From contig CM065296.1 of NCBI GenBank assembly GCA_032871835.1, positions 50,435,288-50,499,287 of the forward strand: a stretch of 64,000 nt of DNA, read 5' to 3'. The DNA is from Dipteronia dyeriana (lineage: Eukaryota; Streptophyta; Magnoliopsida; Sapindales; Sapindaceae). Shown here in pieces: positions 24,057 through 33,314 of the stretch (the first letter of the stretch is position 1; every line of letters starts with the position of its first letter). The notes beneath the pieces are model-generated. The model did no database searches and was not told the DNA's origin. It saw nothing but the letters and a program-made list of their open reading frames with translations. The position numbers and the translations under genes are program-made.

Positions 24057-24960
24057 TCACTGTCTTTCAAATTTGATCCAAGGGATGAGTCGAATGAGTC
24101 CAAAAATGAATCGGTCAACGAAATTATCTTGAAAGAAGATGAACCAGATAAGAAGGTCAAGATTGGGGCCAATTTGGAAGGAAAAGTCAAACAAAGCCTC
24201 ACTGATCTGCTCAAAGAATACAAAGATGTGTTCGCCTGGAGTCATAAAGATATGGTCGGGATAGATGCCCGAATAATATCTCACCATTTCGCGGTAGACC
24301 CGAATGCAAGGGCAGTGAGACAAAAGAGAAGGTCGTTCAATCTCTAGAGAAGTCAAGCAATCAATCAGGAAGTAGAAAAACAACTCGCCGTAGGGTCAAT
24401 TAGAGAGATCAACTACCCTCAATGGGTAGCTAATTTAGTCATCGTCCAAAAGAAAAATGGACAATGGAGAATGTGTGTAGATTTCACAGATTTAAACAAG
24501 GCCCAAAAGACAGTTTTTCACTTCCGAGGATAGATCAGTTGGTGGATGCTACATCAGGCCACGAATTGCTCAGTTTCATAGACGCCTACTCGGGATATAA
24601 CCAAATCCAGATGAACAAGGCTGACGAAGAAAAAACAGCATTCACAACTGATCAGAGTTTATACTGTTACACAGTAATGCCCTTCGGGTTAAAAAATACA
24701 GGGGCAACATATCAAAGGCTGGTCAATAAAATCTTCGCACAGCAAATAGGAAAGAACATGGAAGTGTAAATTGATGACATGCTGACCAAGAGCATCTCGG
24801 TAGACAAGCATACTTCAGACTTGCGAGAGACATTTGATGTTTTGAGATGGTACCAAATGAAGCTAAATCTAAACAAGTGTTTATTCGGAGTTCCTTCAGT
24901 AAGATTCCTGGGTTTTCAAGTTTACCAAAGGTGAATCAAAGTCAATCCTGAAAAGATCCA
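24057..24960 (+). pseudogene. Reverse transcriptase of element H (broken)
   Basis: Motifs in order: KEYKDVFAWSHKDM (24210), the VVVQKKNGQWRMCVDFTDLN-like region (24440-24500), DAYSGYNQIQMN (24580), TVMPFGLKNTGATYQRLVNKIF (24680). The Tyr codon of the catalytic YIDD is a TAA stop at 24767-24769; IDD follows at 24770-24778. Sibling G keeps the Tyr at 39170-39172. Another TAG lies at about 24346. Inactive without correction. Confidence 0.88.
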
Positions 24961-25514
24961 AGCCTGTAGAGAATGACCTCACCAAAGACATTAAACGAAG
25001 TACAGTGCTTAACAAGATGTTTAGCTTCCTTGGGAAGATTCATCTCAAAGGCCACGGATAGATGCGCACTCTTCCTTAAAGTAATAAAAAAAAAGACTCG
25101 AATGGAATGAAGAGTGCGAACAGGCTTTCTTAAAAATCAAAGATTACCTGGGGCAGGCTTCAATCCTTTCAAAACCATAAATGAGAGAGATACTTTATTT
25201 ATACTTATCAATTACAGAAATAGCAGCAAGCTCAGTCCTAGTCAGAACAGAAGGTGGAGTACAGAAGCTAGTGTATTATACCAGCAAGGCACTCTTACCA
25301 ACCGAGACCATGTATTCACAAACATAAAAAATGGCCCTAGCATTGGTTTCAGCGGCAAGGAAGCTAAGGCCATACTTTCAGGCTCATACAATCCAGGTTC
25401 TCACTGACTGCCCATTGAGACAGATTTTACAGAAGCCAAAGATTCAAATAGGCAATCAAGCTAAGTGAATTTGATATCCAATACGTCCCCAGGACATCCC
25501 TCAAAGGGCAAGCA
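24961..25514 (+). pseudogene. First RNase H region of element H (frameshifted)
   Basis: Fragments of the RT-linked gypsy RNase H are readable in changing frames: FLGKIHLKATDRCALFLK-like (25030), the YYTSKAL-like phrase (25275), QVLTDCPL-like (25400) and FDIQYVPRTSLKGQA near 25470-25510. Element G shows the same region at 38405-38860. No continuous frame remains. Confidence 0.7.
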
Positions 25515-25752
25515 GTGGTAGATTTTATAGCAGAGTTCACAGAGCCAAACCTGGAAGCAAAAAAAATGTTGGGAAAAAAATTTCCATGGAAATTGTATGT
25601 TGATGGCTCTTCAAACACTCACGGCAGCGGGGCAGGGATCGTAGTATGCACTCCAGATGGAGATGATGTCGAATGTGCAATGAGGTTTGACTTCAAAGCA
25701 ACAAATAATCAAGCCGAGTATGAGGCATTACTAGCTAGACTAAGGTACTCAA
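25515..25752 (+). pseudogene. Archaeal-type RNase H of element H, truncated
   Basis: KLYVDGSSNTHGSGAGIVV and NNQAEYEALLA are the first Asp and Glu regions of the extra archaeal-type RNase H that marks Tat-lineage gypsy elements. The frame then passes straight into LLYSLMHNDVRRL, an out-of-frame reading of the region before integrase. Compared with G (37610-38184) about 0.57 kb is missing: the domain's C-terminal half and the start of the H2C2 zinc finger. Confidence 0.85.
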
Positions 25753-26742
25753 GCAAGGTTATTATTGGCCTACTTTATTCTCTGATGCACAACGATGTTC
25801 GGAGATTGTAATACTTGCCAAAGGATTGCTAATGACATCCGACAACCCCCTAAACAGCTCAGAAACCTCACATCCCCATGACCATTTTCCATGTGGGATT
25901 TGGATTTAATCGGTCCAATGCCAGCTGGGACAAGAGGTGGAGCGAAGTATGCCATAGCAGTCGTTGACTACTTCACAAAGTGGGCAGAAGCTGAAGCATT
26001 GGTGCATATCACAGAAGAAAATACCATAAATTTCATGAAAAAGAATATACTTTATAGGTTTGGAGTCCCAAACACTATAATCAGTGACAACGGTACCCAG
26101 TTCGATAACCTAAAATTCAGACAGCTGTGCAAAGAGTACCGGATTGCCAATTACTATGCCACACATGCCCACCCTTAAACAAATGGGCAGGTTAAAGCAG
26201 TGAACAAAATCATCAAGCACACAATCAAAGAAAAGCTAGATGCCAAGAAAGGAAGCTGGGTTGAAAAGCTACCCGAAGTATTATGGGCATATCCAACGAC
26301 AGTAAGAACTTTAACAGGAGAGACTCTATTCACTTTAGCTTTTGGAACAGAAGCTGTTATCTCCATAGAAATGTCATATGCATCACCCCGGGTCAGGCTA
26401 TATGATGAAGAACAGAATGTTGATATGCTATTACAAAGTCTAGATGAGCTAGAAGAGAAAAGGGAGAAGTCCCGAATACGAAATATGGCATACCAGCAAA
26501 AAGTAGCTCGCCACTAGAACTATCATATTCGGGTCAAGAAATTCCAACTAGGAGACCTGGTACTCAGGAAGGTGTCATTGAACACAAAAAATAAAGATGC
26601 AGGTTCCCTGGCTGATAAGTCGGAAGGCCTATACAAAGTCGTAGAAATAGCTGGCCATGGAGCATATTAGATTGCACGACCCAATAGAGGAATTTTACCC
26701 CGACCATGCAATGCCCAATATCTGAAGATTTTCTATCCTTAA
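25753..26742 (+). pseudogene. Integrase of element H (broken, catalytic Glu changed)
   Basis: The remains of the H2C2 finger (NTCQR region) are frameshifted near 25800. The catalytic core is open from 25891: Asp in MWDLDLIGPMPAG, Asp in SDNGTQF (near 26090). At the third motif the Gln codon is TAA (26176-26178) and the catalytic Glu is Lys (AAA, 26194-26196); G encodes Glu here (37154-37156). After this the C-terminal domain (LPEVLWAYPTT, FGTEAVI, LDELEEKREKSRIR, GDLVLRKV-like) continues to about 26742 with one stop at 26515. Confidence 0.9.
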
Positions 26743-26879
26743 ATTATTTTTTGTTCTCTTTCTAGTCAGGACAATGTTAGTTAGGTCAGATATTAGCTTT
26801 GTAATTTAAATCTTTGTTGGTTTTGCAGTTATAAATAAAAATCAAACTCGAGATTTCCAAAAGATAAAGCATATGATAA

Positions 26880-27230
26880 TAAGAACATATGGAAGACAAG
26901 CATGATAATAAGAACATGCAAATAGAATACTCGGGACCATTGATTCCCGAATGGGCGGAGAAGCTCGAAGGAGCATGCCAGTCGAGAAAGGTCAATTGAC
27001 CTTAGCAAAAAGGCAAACCCGATGCACCAGATTCTAGATAAAGGCTCAGGACGCTATCGGAAAAAATTCTGATGAAATGCGTGGCTGTGTTAAGCGATTT
27101 GAAAAGCTTAACAATTCGGCAAACCCTTGCATAGAAAAATCAAGGAGACGTCCTCGGTAATGTGTAAGGACTCGAACATATGATCATGGTGAGCCTTGAT
27201 GTAATGTTCGGGTAGTAACCGAGTATGAAA
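26880..27230 (+). ncRNA. Candidate structured RNA module after integrase (H)
   Basis: No open frame of note. Three inverted repeats lie in order: GCTC-GAAG-GAGC (26963-26974), the 16-bp palindrome AAGGTCAATTGACCTT (26988-27003), and GTTAAGC...GCTTAAC with a 10-nt loop (27089-27112). The same order occurs in G (36375, 36346 and 36237, minus strand) and, with different bases that still pair, in F (50930, 50958, 51068). Conserved ATTCGGCAAACCC follows the third stem. Function is unknown; a role in the genomic RNA is only an inference. Confidence 0.45.
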
Positions 27231-27850
27231 CACGAGTATAAACCTACTTGCCTGTTTTAAGATGACTCGGTTAATAATACTAGTCAGTTTAATAAGATAC
27301 TTGGCGTTAAAATTATTCGAGGGACAACCTGTTTAATACGATACTCGGTGAAGTTACCCGAACATCAGAGTTAGCCAGTTTAATAAGATACTTGGCATGA
27401 AAATTGCAGTAGCCAGTTTATTAAGATACTTGGCGTTAAAGTTATTCTGGGACAACCGGTTTAATAAGATACTTGGTGAAGTTACCCGAACATCAGAGTT
27501 ATCCAGTTTAATAAGATCTTGGCATGAAGATTGCAATAGCCAGTTTAATAAGATACTTGGCGTTAAAGTTATTCGGGGGACAACCGGCTTAATAAGATAC
27601 TCGGTAAAGTTACCCGAACATCAGAGTTAGCCGGTTTAATAAGATACTTGGCATAAAGAGTGCAATAGCCAGTTTAATAAGATACTTGGCGTTAAAGTTA
27701 TTCGGGGGACAACCGATTTAAAAAGATACTCGGTGAAGTTACCCAAACATTAGAATTAGCCAGTTTAATAAGATACTTGGCATAAATTTCAATAGCCAGT
27801 TTAATAAGATACTCAGCAATAGTAGAATCAAGTTAAAGAAGATACTCGGT
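27231..27850 (+). repeat. Higher-order tandem array with TTTAATAAGATACTTGG motif (H)
   Basis: About a dozen copies of AGTTTAATAAGATACTTGG-like sequence are arranged as a three-part repeat of roughly 130 bp: a GGCGTTAAAGTTATTCGGG part, a GGTGAAGTTACCCGAACATC part and a GGCATGAAAATTGCAATAGCC part. About four rounds are visible. Open frames across it are by-products of the period. Confidence 0.85.
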
Positions 27851-28012
27851 GAAATTCCTTGAGCAATGAATCAAACCCACTCGGTTTTCAGAATTAGTCA
27901 ACTCAAAATTTCATTGGTAAATCTTTACAAAGAATTTTTACAAAGAATTGAAAGAATGTTACAAAGAATTGTTACAAAGAATCTCTGCAAAAATGAATCT
28001 CTACAAAATAAA
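27851..28012 (-). other. Trailer of the antisense gene (H)
   Basis: Contains TTACAAAGAA repeated about five times (27925-27985). It lies just past the stop of the antisense gene, and G has the same motif at 35685-35740. It could be its 3' untranslated region. Confidence 0.4.
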
Positions 28013-30879
28013 TCAGGAGGATTTTGAACTCTTGCCGATGCTCGGGTCAGGTACCATTTCATATTCACGGAGCAGACTTTTGTTGGAAGGCCAAGCAATC
28101 ATGTCGACCGAATCGTCCATCCACTGGCTGTAATCTTCTCCTAGGATCGGTCTAACATCAAGCACCAACCTTTCCACGATTGATTCCTGACTAGCATAAA
28201 AGGTCGAGAGGGAATGCTCAGATGGAACCTTCAAATGCATGGGATGGGGATATTTGCCTCGGCTACGGCAGTAAGCTCTCCACTCCTTCATCTGAGTTCA
28301 AAGAGATTCCAATGACTGATCCACCTGATTCTTGATCGATAGCTCCCAATTGGTTCAGGCTTTCTCAGTTGCCTGATTCTTAACCTTAAAGAACTCACCA
28401 GCTGAAACTAGCCCTTACGGAAACTCCCAAAGGAGAAGGGCATAGTAGGCAGAGGATCTCTTAAAACGATCAACCCACTAGACTTCGAGTTCTAGCCTGG
28501 CCTCTTTGGATAGGGACTCGATTGTCAAAGCCTGGTGTTCCAAGTTCTCAATCTTCTATTCATATGCCGACTTGGACTGCTCCGCTTCCTGCTCGGCCTT
28601 AAGCATTGATTCTTGGGCAGAAGACAATAAGTTTTGAAGTGACGTAGCCTTCTCTTCTGCCAAAGAAGCCCTCTCCTCAACCTAAACATGCCTCACCAAA
28701 CAGTGGTCGGTGAACACTTAGGCAATGCCGACTTCTTTCTAATAAGCCGATTTGACCCAAGCACGACTATCCTCACTTTCCTTCAGCTGAGCCTCGAGAC
28801 GCCTTATTAGATCAGATTGATGTTGATGCGTCTGAACCAGCTCAGTGAACTTGGCCACCATCTACAAATAAGTTTAATTAAAAATCGGGCGAACAAGCAA
28901 GACAATTGAAGAGTTAGAAATAACTTACATAAGATACGCCGTTTAAGACACTCTGAAGACGACTCGTTAGAGGCGCGTCCCAGAGAAGACTCCAATGATC
29001 ATCCCCGATAAAAGCTTGGCCTGATGACATCGCCCTGAGCATATCCTGGGGAGAGGGATAGGAAGGATCTCCTGAGGGTTCAGGCCTTAGATCTTCAACC
29101 TCGGGAGGAGAGGAACCCATGTTCGGCTCAGAAGTCTCCACACCAGCCGATGCTTCGACATGAACGCCTGAAGGAATCTCAGCCTCGGTGTCTTCATCAC
29201 TCGATTCAATAAATTAAACTATTTGAGGAACCTTGAAAAGGTGAATAGGAGAGCCGACCACCTTTCGCTTCTCAGCTTGAGAATGATAGAAGCTGAGATC
29301 GCCGTAGGATCTTCCTAGACATCATCCCGGAAGGATTCAAAAAATTCAGGATCAATATGTACTTGACCCTCAAAGTTCTCACCTCCATCATCGGTGTCTG
29401 ACCGCTCAACAGGTCCTTCACCAAGACCTTCACTCTTCCTCTCCCCGTCATCAGGCATCTCCTCAGTATGATTCGTTTGGCCACTCAGACCACTAGGTTC
29501 CCCAACGGTCGGCCGAACGACTTCCTAAGGGATATATTCGGGGATTTGCTCCTCGGCTATATCAGGTTCCTTATCAAACTCAAGTAGGGCAATACCGTCA
29601 TTACTCTGGCGAGAAGCTTCTTTTCAGCTTGCTTGAAGAATCGATTTCACTTTGTGAGGTCGAAGGTCACAGACGATGTCCGTGTCATACAATTAGAAGA
29701 AAAAATGGGAATCACGTCAGAATATAAAAAGCAAAAATATAATAACACAAAAAAGAGGGTTACAAAGATCACTTACATCGCCTGCGGTAGCCTGAAATCT
29801 AGCTGAAGAAGACAATCTCTATCATTTTCATTTCATTGAAAAGATAAGTCATGCTCCTCTTCTCCATAGTGTGAACTATTGCCCGGGCAAGTCTGGTCAG
29901 CTCAGCATTACTGAATTCAAGCTTTTTCTTGTTCCAAACCTCGGGAGAACAGAAAATATGGGGAACTTTTCAGCACCCTCTGAGTTTCCCCAGCCGAGAG
30001 AGTGACTTCAAGACCCAGATTTCATCTGGTGAAAAACCAACTGTTCTTCCAAAGCTTGTTGGATGAAGGGAATCCCCATACAAAACCTCTCTTTTTGGGT
30101 TCATCAGAGGTATCAACTCCACGATTCACCTTTATCCCCTCGGGGACCCAACAGTCTTACGGATTAGACATGAGGAAATAGGTCCCTGCCTTACCAAACT
30201 GCCTCAGCGTGAAGAAGTGCCTGATTTCACTCTGAGAGGGCGGCGACAAGTTCATCCGGCTATACTTGTGACACATGCACATCAAGATCTTGTAACTGTT
30301 CGGGGCTAGTTGAGCAGGAGCGATCACTGCTTCAGCCAAAAACCAGGCAATGAACGGCTGAAGAGGAAGAGTGATGTCGTAGTAGAGCATGGATCCTTAG
30401 ATTGCCACCATACCCAGTGGATGATTCCACACAGCTCTATCAACCGTGGGAATCAGTTTCCCGATCTCATCTGCCCAGACTATATTCGATTCGGTGTCAA
30501 ACCCACTCGGGCGATCAGCAGAGAAAGAGAGAAAAGATACTCTAAACGCCTCTTCAACATCGTTCTCGTTAACAGTCTGCTCCCTGATTCGGACGCTGCC
30601 AGAGTTGTGCTTGTGAACTTCACTTCTACTTTGATGTTTTCCCATCCTTGATTGAAGTGGTACCCTGTGATTAGAAATGACATATTTAGAACTAGATGAA
30701 GAATCAGAACTGGATACAGAAAAATCGACGTACCCAAAAACGTCAACTTCTAAAAAATAAGGTTCATTAAAGGGGATTTCCCACAGTAATCTCTGAACAC
30801 AGGAAACCAACTGGAAAACCCCTCGATCGAGCGCTTCGAGAGCTATAGTATAGAGTCGAAGATGGAAAGTTGGTTCCAT
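28013..30879 (-). pseudogene. Antisense extra gene of H, Transposase_28-like, spliced, broken
   Basis: This gene runs opposite to pol, between integrase and the 3' LTR. From ATG 30879 it reads MEPTFHLRLYTIALEALD, a Ser-rich stretch, then IAWFLAEAVIAPAQLAPNSYKIL (near 30330), which resembles the Transposase_28 'putative gypsy type transposon' family known from plant gypsy antisense frames. A TAA at 30397-30399 interrupts the frame; G has a Tyr codon there. Candidate introns: donor GTAAGT at 29776, and a 67-bp intron 28928-28862 that joins exons in phase. The last exons are Leu/Glu-rich, coiled-coil-like (LEAQLKESED), and end at 28013. Other stops lie in 28400-28760 and 29780-30156. Confidence 0.7.
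28862..28928 (-). other. Putative 67-bp intron of the antisense gene (H)
   Basis: On the minus strand it starts GTAAGT and ends TTATTTGTAG. Splicing joins ...GGCGTATCTTAT to ATGGTGGCC in one frame. G has a 68-bp equivalent (34752-34819). Confidence 0.6.
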
Positions 30880-31370
30880 TAAAACTAACCTTAAATGAAA
30901 TCTGATGCAAAGACCTTCGACGGAGAATGGCGATTTTCTACGTTACGAAATCTGGGCTAAGAAACTTTTCTGGTATTGAGTTTTTTAGAATGAACCAGCG
31001 CAACCCCTCAGTGAAGAATTTAAAGGGGTAATAGCACGAAACCCTAGCGTCTCAAGGGGGGAAAAATCTATGATGAGATTTGATGACATAGGCGGCGCAC
31101 AGGGAGACGCGTAGGTCGTTTCTCATAAATGGTATCAAAAAATGAAGCGGCACAGGACACGTGTTGAGTGATGAACTGGCTTTCGCCGTCAGAACTCCAA
31201 AACGTCACCATTATTGAGATCTCGTGTGAGGAGGCAAATAAAATTTATAGGGTCACCATTAAGACACGCCATTATGACAAGACATTTACCCTGGCATTAA
31301 AGATATGTAAAAATTGAAGAATTGATTAAAATACTTTTGCCCGAAACGAAACCCTGTTCTGTAAAAATAT
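30880..31370 (-). other. Region upstream of the antisense gene (H)
   Basis: Non-coding. It matches 32826-33314 in G. It lies between the antisense ATG and the LTR, where a dedicated promoter would be. Confidence 0.6.
31019..31163 (-). promoter_or_regulatory. Candidate antisense promoter (H)
   Basis: A TTTAAA box at 31019-31024 is preceded (minus strand) by a G-box core CACGTG at 31158-31163. Both are conserved in G (33170-33175 and 33032-33037) with the same order and similar spacing. Confidence 0.35.
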
Positions 31371-31383
31371 TTTAAGGGGGTAT
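31371..31383 (+). other. Polypurine tract of H
   Basis: TTAAGGGGGTAT lies directly before the 3' LTR start. Confidence 0.7.
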
Positions 31384-31973
31384 TGTCGTATGTAAATTTT
31401 ACCAGACGTACACGTCATCGACAAAGAAGATAAAATTATCAGGTGGACATCCAAATAGACATTCAGAAAATACCCTGCAAGACGTCACCAAAAAAGAAAT
31501 GCCTGAGTAAGCAAGTATTGAACAAAACCTACTCGGGGTCAACTGAATCACTAGAGTCCCATTCGATCTCAATACAAGTCTTCGAAATAGGAAAGAAGAC
31601 GGTTTACTTCAAACAAGTTACCAAACATAATTAAATACAAAGTTCTTTTATTACTTGTACAAAAACGATTAGGGTTCTATGGACATATAAATAAACCCAT
31701 AATCTCGTCACAAAATATAGATAGGGAATATACATAAATCATATAGAAAAATACAGAGAGAAGAAAGAGAGATCGAGAATTGTAATTATTTTATTCATAG
31801 TGGATTTTGGCTTGGTTGATCATTCAACCACCCGTGGACGTTTCTCCCGTTATCGAAGTTTTACCACGTAAAAACTTGCATCCGATTACTTTCTCCTTCT
31901 TTTTCTCATTGAAATCACAGCTAAAATTCAAACCTTGTTGGCTTTTCTCATTCAACCACAATCAACGTCAACA
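31384..31973 (+). repeat. 3' LTR of H (590 bp, internally deleted)
   Basis: Matches the 5' LTR but lacks about 319 bp. The break joins GGTCAACTGA to ATCACTAGAG. In the 5' LTR the short repeat ACTGA borders both ends of the missing piece (20871 and 21183). Both TGACGTCA sites are gone; TATAAATA remains at 31686-31693. Confidence 0.92.
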
Positions 31974-31978
31974 GTTGT

Positions 31979-32812
31979 GATCTCAAAGAGAAAGAGAATA
32001 AGAAAGTAATTGGATGCAAGTTTTTACATGGTAAAACTCTGATGACCGGAGAAACATCCACGGGTAGCTGAATAATCAACCAAGCCAAAATCCACTATGA
32101 ATAGAATAATTACAATTTCAATCTCTCTTTTTGTCTCTGTATTTTTCTATATGATTTCTGTATATTTTTTGTGACGATATTATGGGTCTATTTATATGTC
32201 AGTAGAACCCTAATCCTCTTTGTACAGGTAATAAAAGATCTTTATATTTAATTATGATTGTTTACTTGTTCGATGTAGTTTTTATTCTTTCCTATTTTGG
32301 AGACTTGTATTGAGATTGAATGGGACTCTAGTAATGTAGTCCAGCTAGGACTTATTTCTTTATAATAGCACAGTATTTTTAAAGAAATAAAATTGTTGTC
32401 TGATAAGAAACCCTTTCTGCTAGATATTCTGTTCTTCTCGGAATTCCTCTTTGATATGGATATCTTCGAGTATTTTAATGACTCGATTCGTGTGAGCTAC
32501 GAGCTGGGCTTTTTATTCAGTATTTTTCTTGTTTGTTCCGAGTAAAACACGATATCAGCTGGTCCCGAGTGACGTCATCTGATCCCGAGTAAAAAATATC
32601 ATCAACCAGCCCCGAGTATCATTAACTGACACCGAGTAGTATATGACGTCAGTTAACCCCGAGTAGGTTTTATTCAATACTTGTTTACTCGGGCTTCTCA
32701 TTCTTTGGTGATGTCTTGTAGGATATTTTCTGAATGCCTATTTGGATGTCCACCTGGCAATTCTATCCTCTTTGTCAATGACGTGTACGTCTAATAAAAT
32801 TTACATATGACA
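31979..32812 (-). repeat. 3' LTR of G, main piece
   Basis: Continues 20655-20712 after the insertion of H, and ends (plus strand) TTACATATGACA. TGACGTCA lies at 32570-32577 and 32644-32651. Confidence 0.92.
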
Positions 32813-32825
32813 ATACCCTATTAAA

Positions 32826-33314
32826 TATTTTTACCAAACAGGGTTTCGTTTCAGGCAAAAGTATTTTAATCAATTCTTTGATTTTTACATCTCTGTGACG
32901 CTAGGGTAAATATCTTGTCATAATGGGGTGTCTTAATGGTTACCCTGTAAATTCAATTTGCCTCCTCACGCGAGATTTCAATGATTGCGACATTTTGGAA
33001 TTCTGACGGTGAAAGCCAGTTCTTTTCTTAACACGTGTCTTTTGCCGCTTCCTTTTTTGATACCATTTATGAGAAACGACCTACGCGTCTCCCAGTGCGC
33101 CACCTACGTCATCAAATCTGTCATTGATTTTTCCCATATTGAGTTCCTAGGGTTTCATGCTATTACCTCTTTAAATTCTTCACTGAGGGGCTGCACTGGT
33201 TCATTCTCAAAAACTCAAACCATAAATTTTTCCAGCCCAGGTTTCTTTGCGTAGAAAATCGCCATTCTCCGTTGAAGATTTTGCATCAGTTTTCTTTGTT
33301 CAAGGTTATTTTTA
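32826..33314 (+). other. Polypurine side and upstream region of the antisense gene (G)
   Basis: Reverse-complement homologue of 30880-31370. Read toward the antisense gene it holds CACGTG at 33032-33037 and TTTAAA at 33170-33175. No coding sequence was recognised. Confidence 0.5.

Larger units (their letters stand above)
20713..31973 (+). mobile_element. Ty3/gypsy Tat-lineage element H
   Basis: An 11,261-bp copy with TG...CA LTRs, primer site, gag-pol on the plus strand and an antisense gene before the polypurine tract. Perfect GTTGT duplications lie at 20708-20712 and 31974-31978. It inserted 58 bp inside the LTR of its sibling G, in the opposite orientation. Pol has stops in RT and integrase, a deletion between archaeal RNase H and integrase, and a lost integrase Glu, so it is dead. 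Confidence 0.95.

Noticed and set aside
27397..27630. 77-codon frame with repeated FNKILG
   Set aside because: A translation of the tandem motif array; G's copy does not keep the frame.
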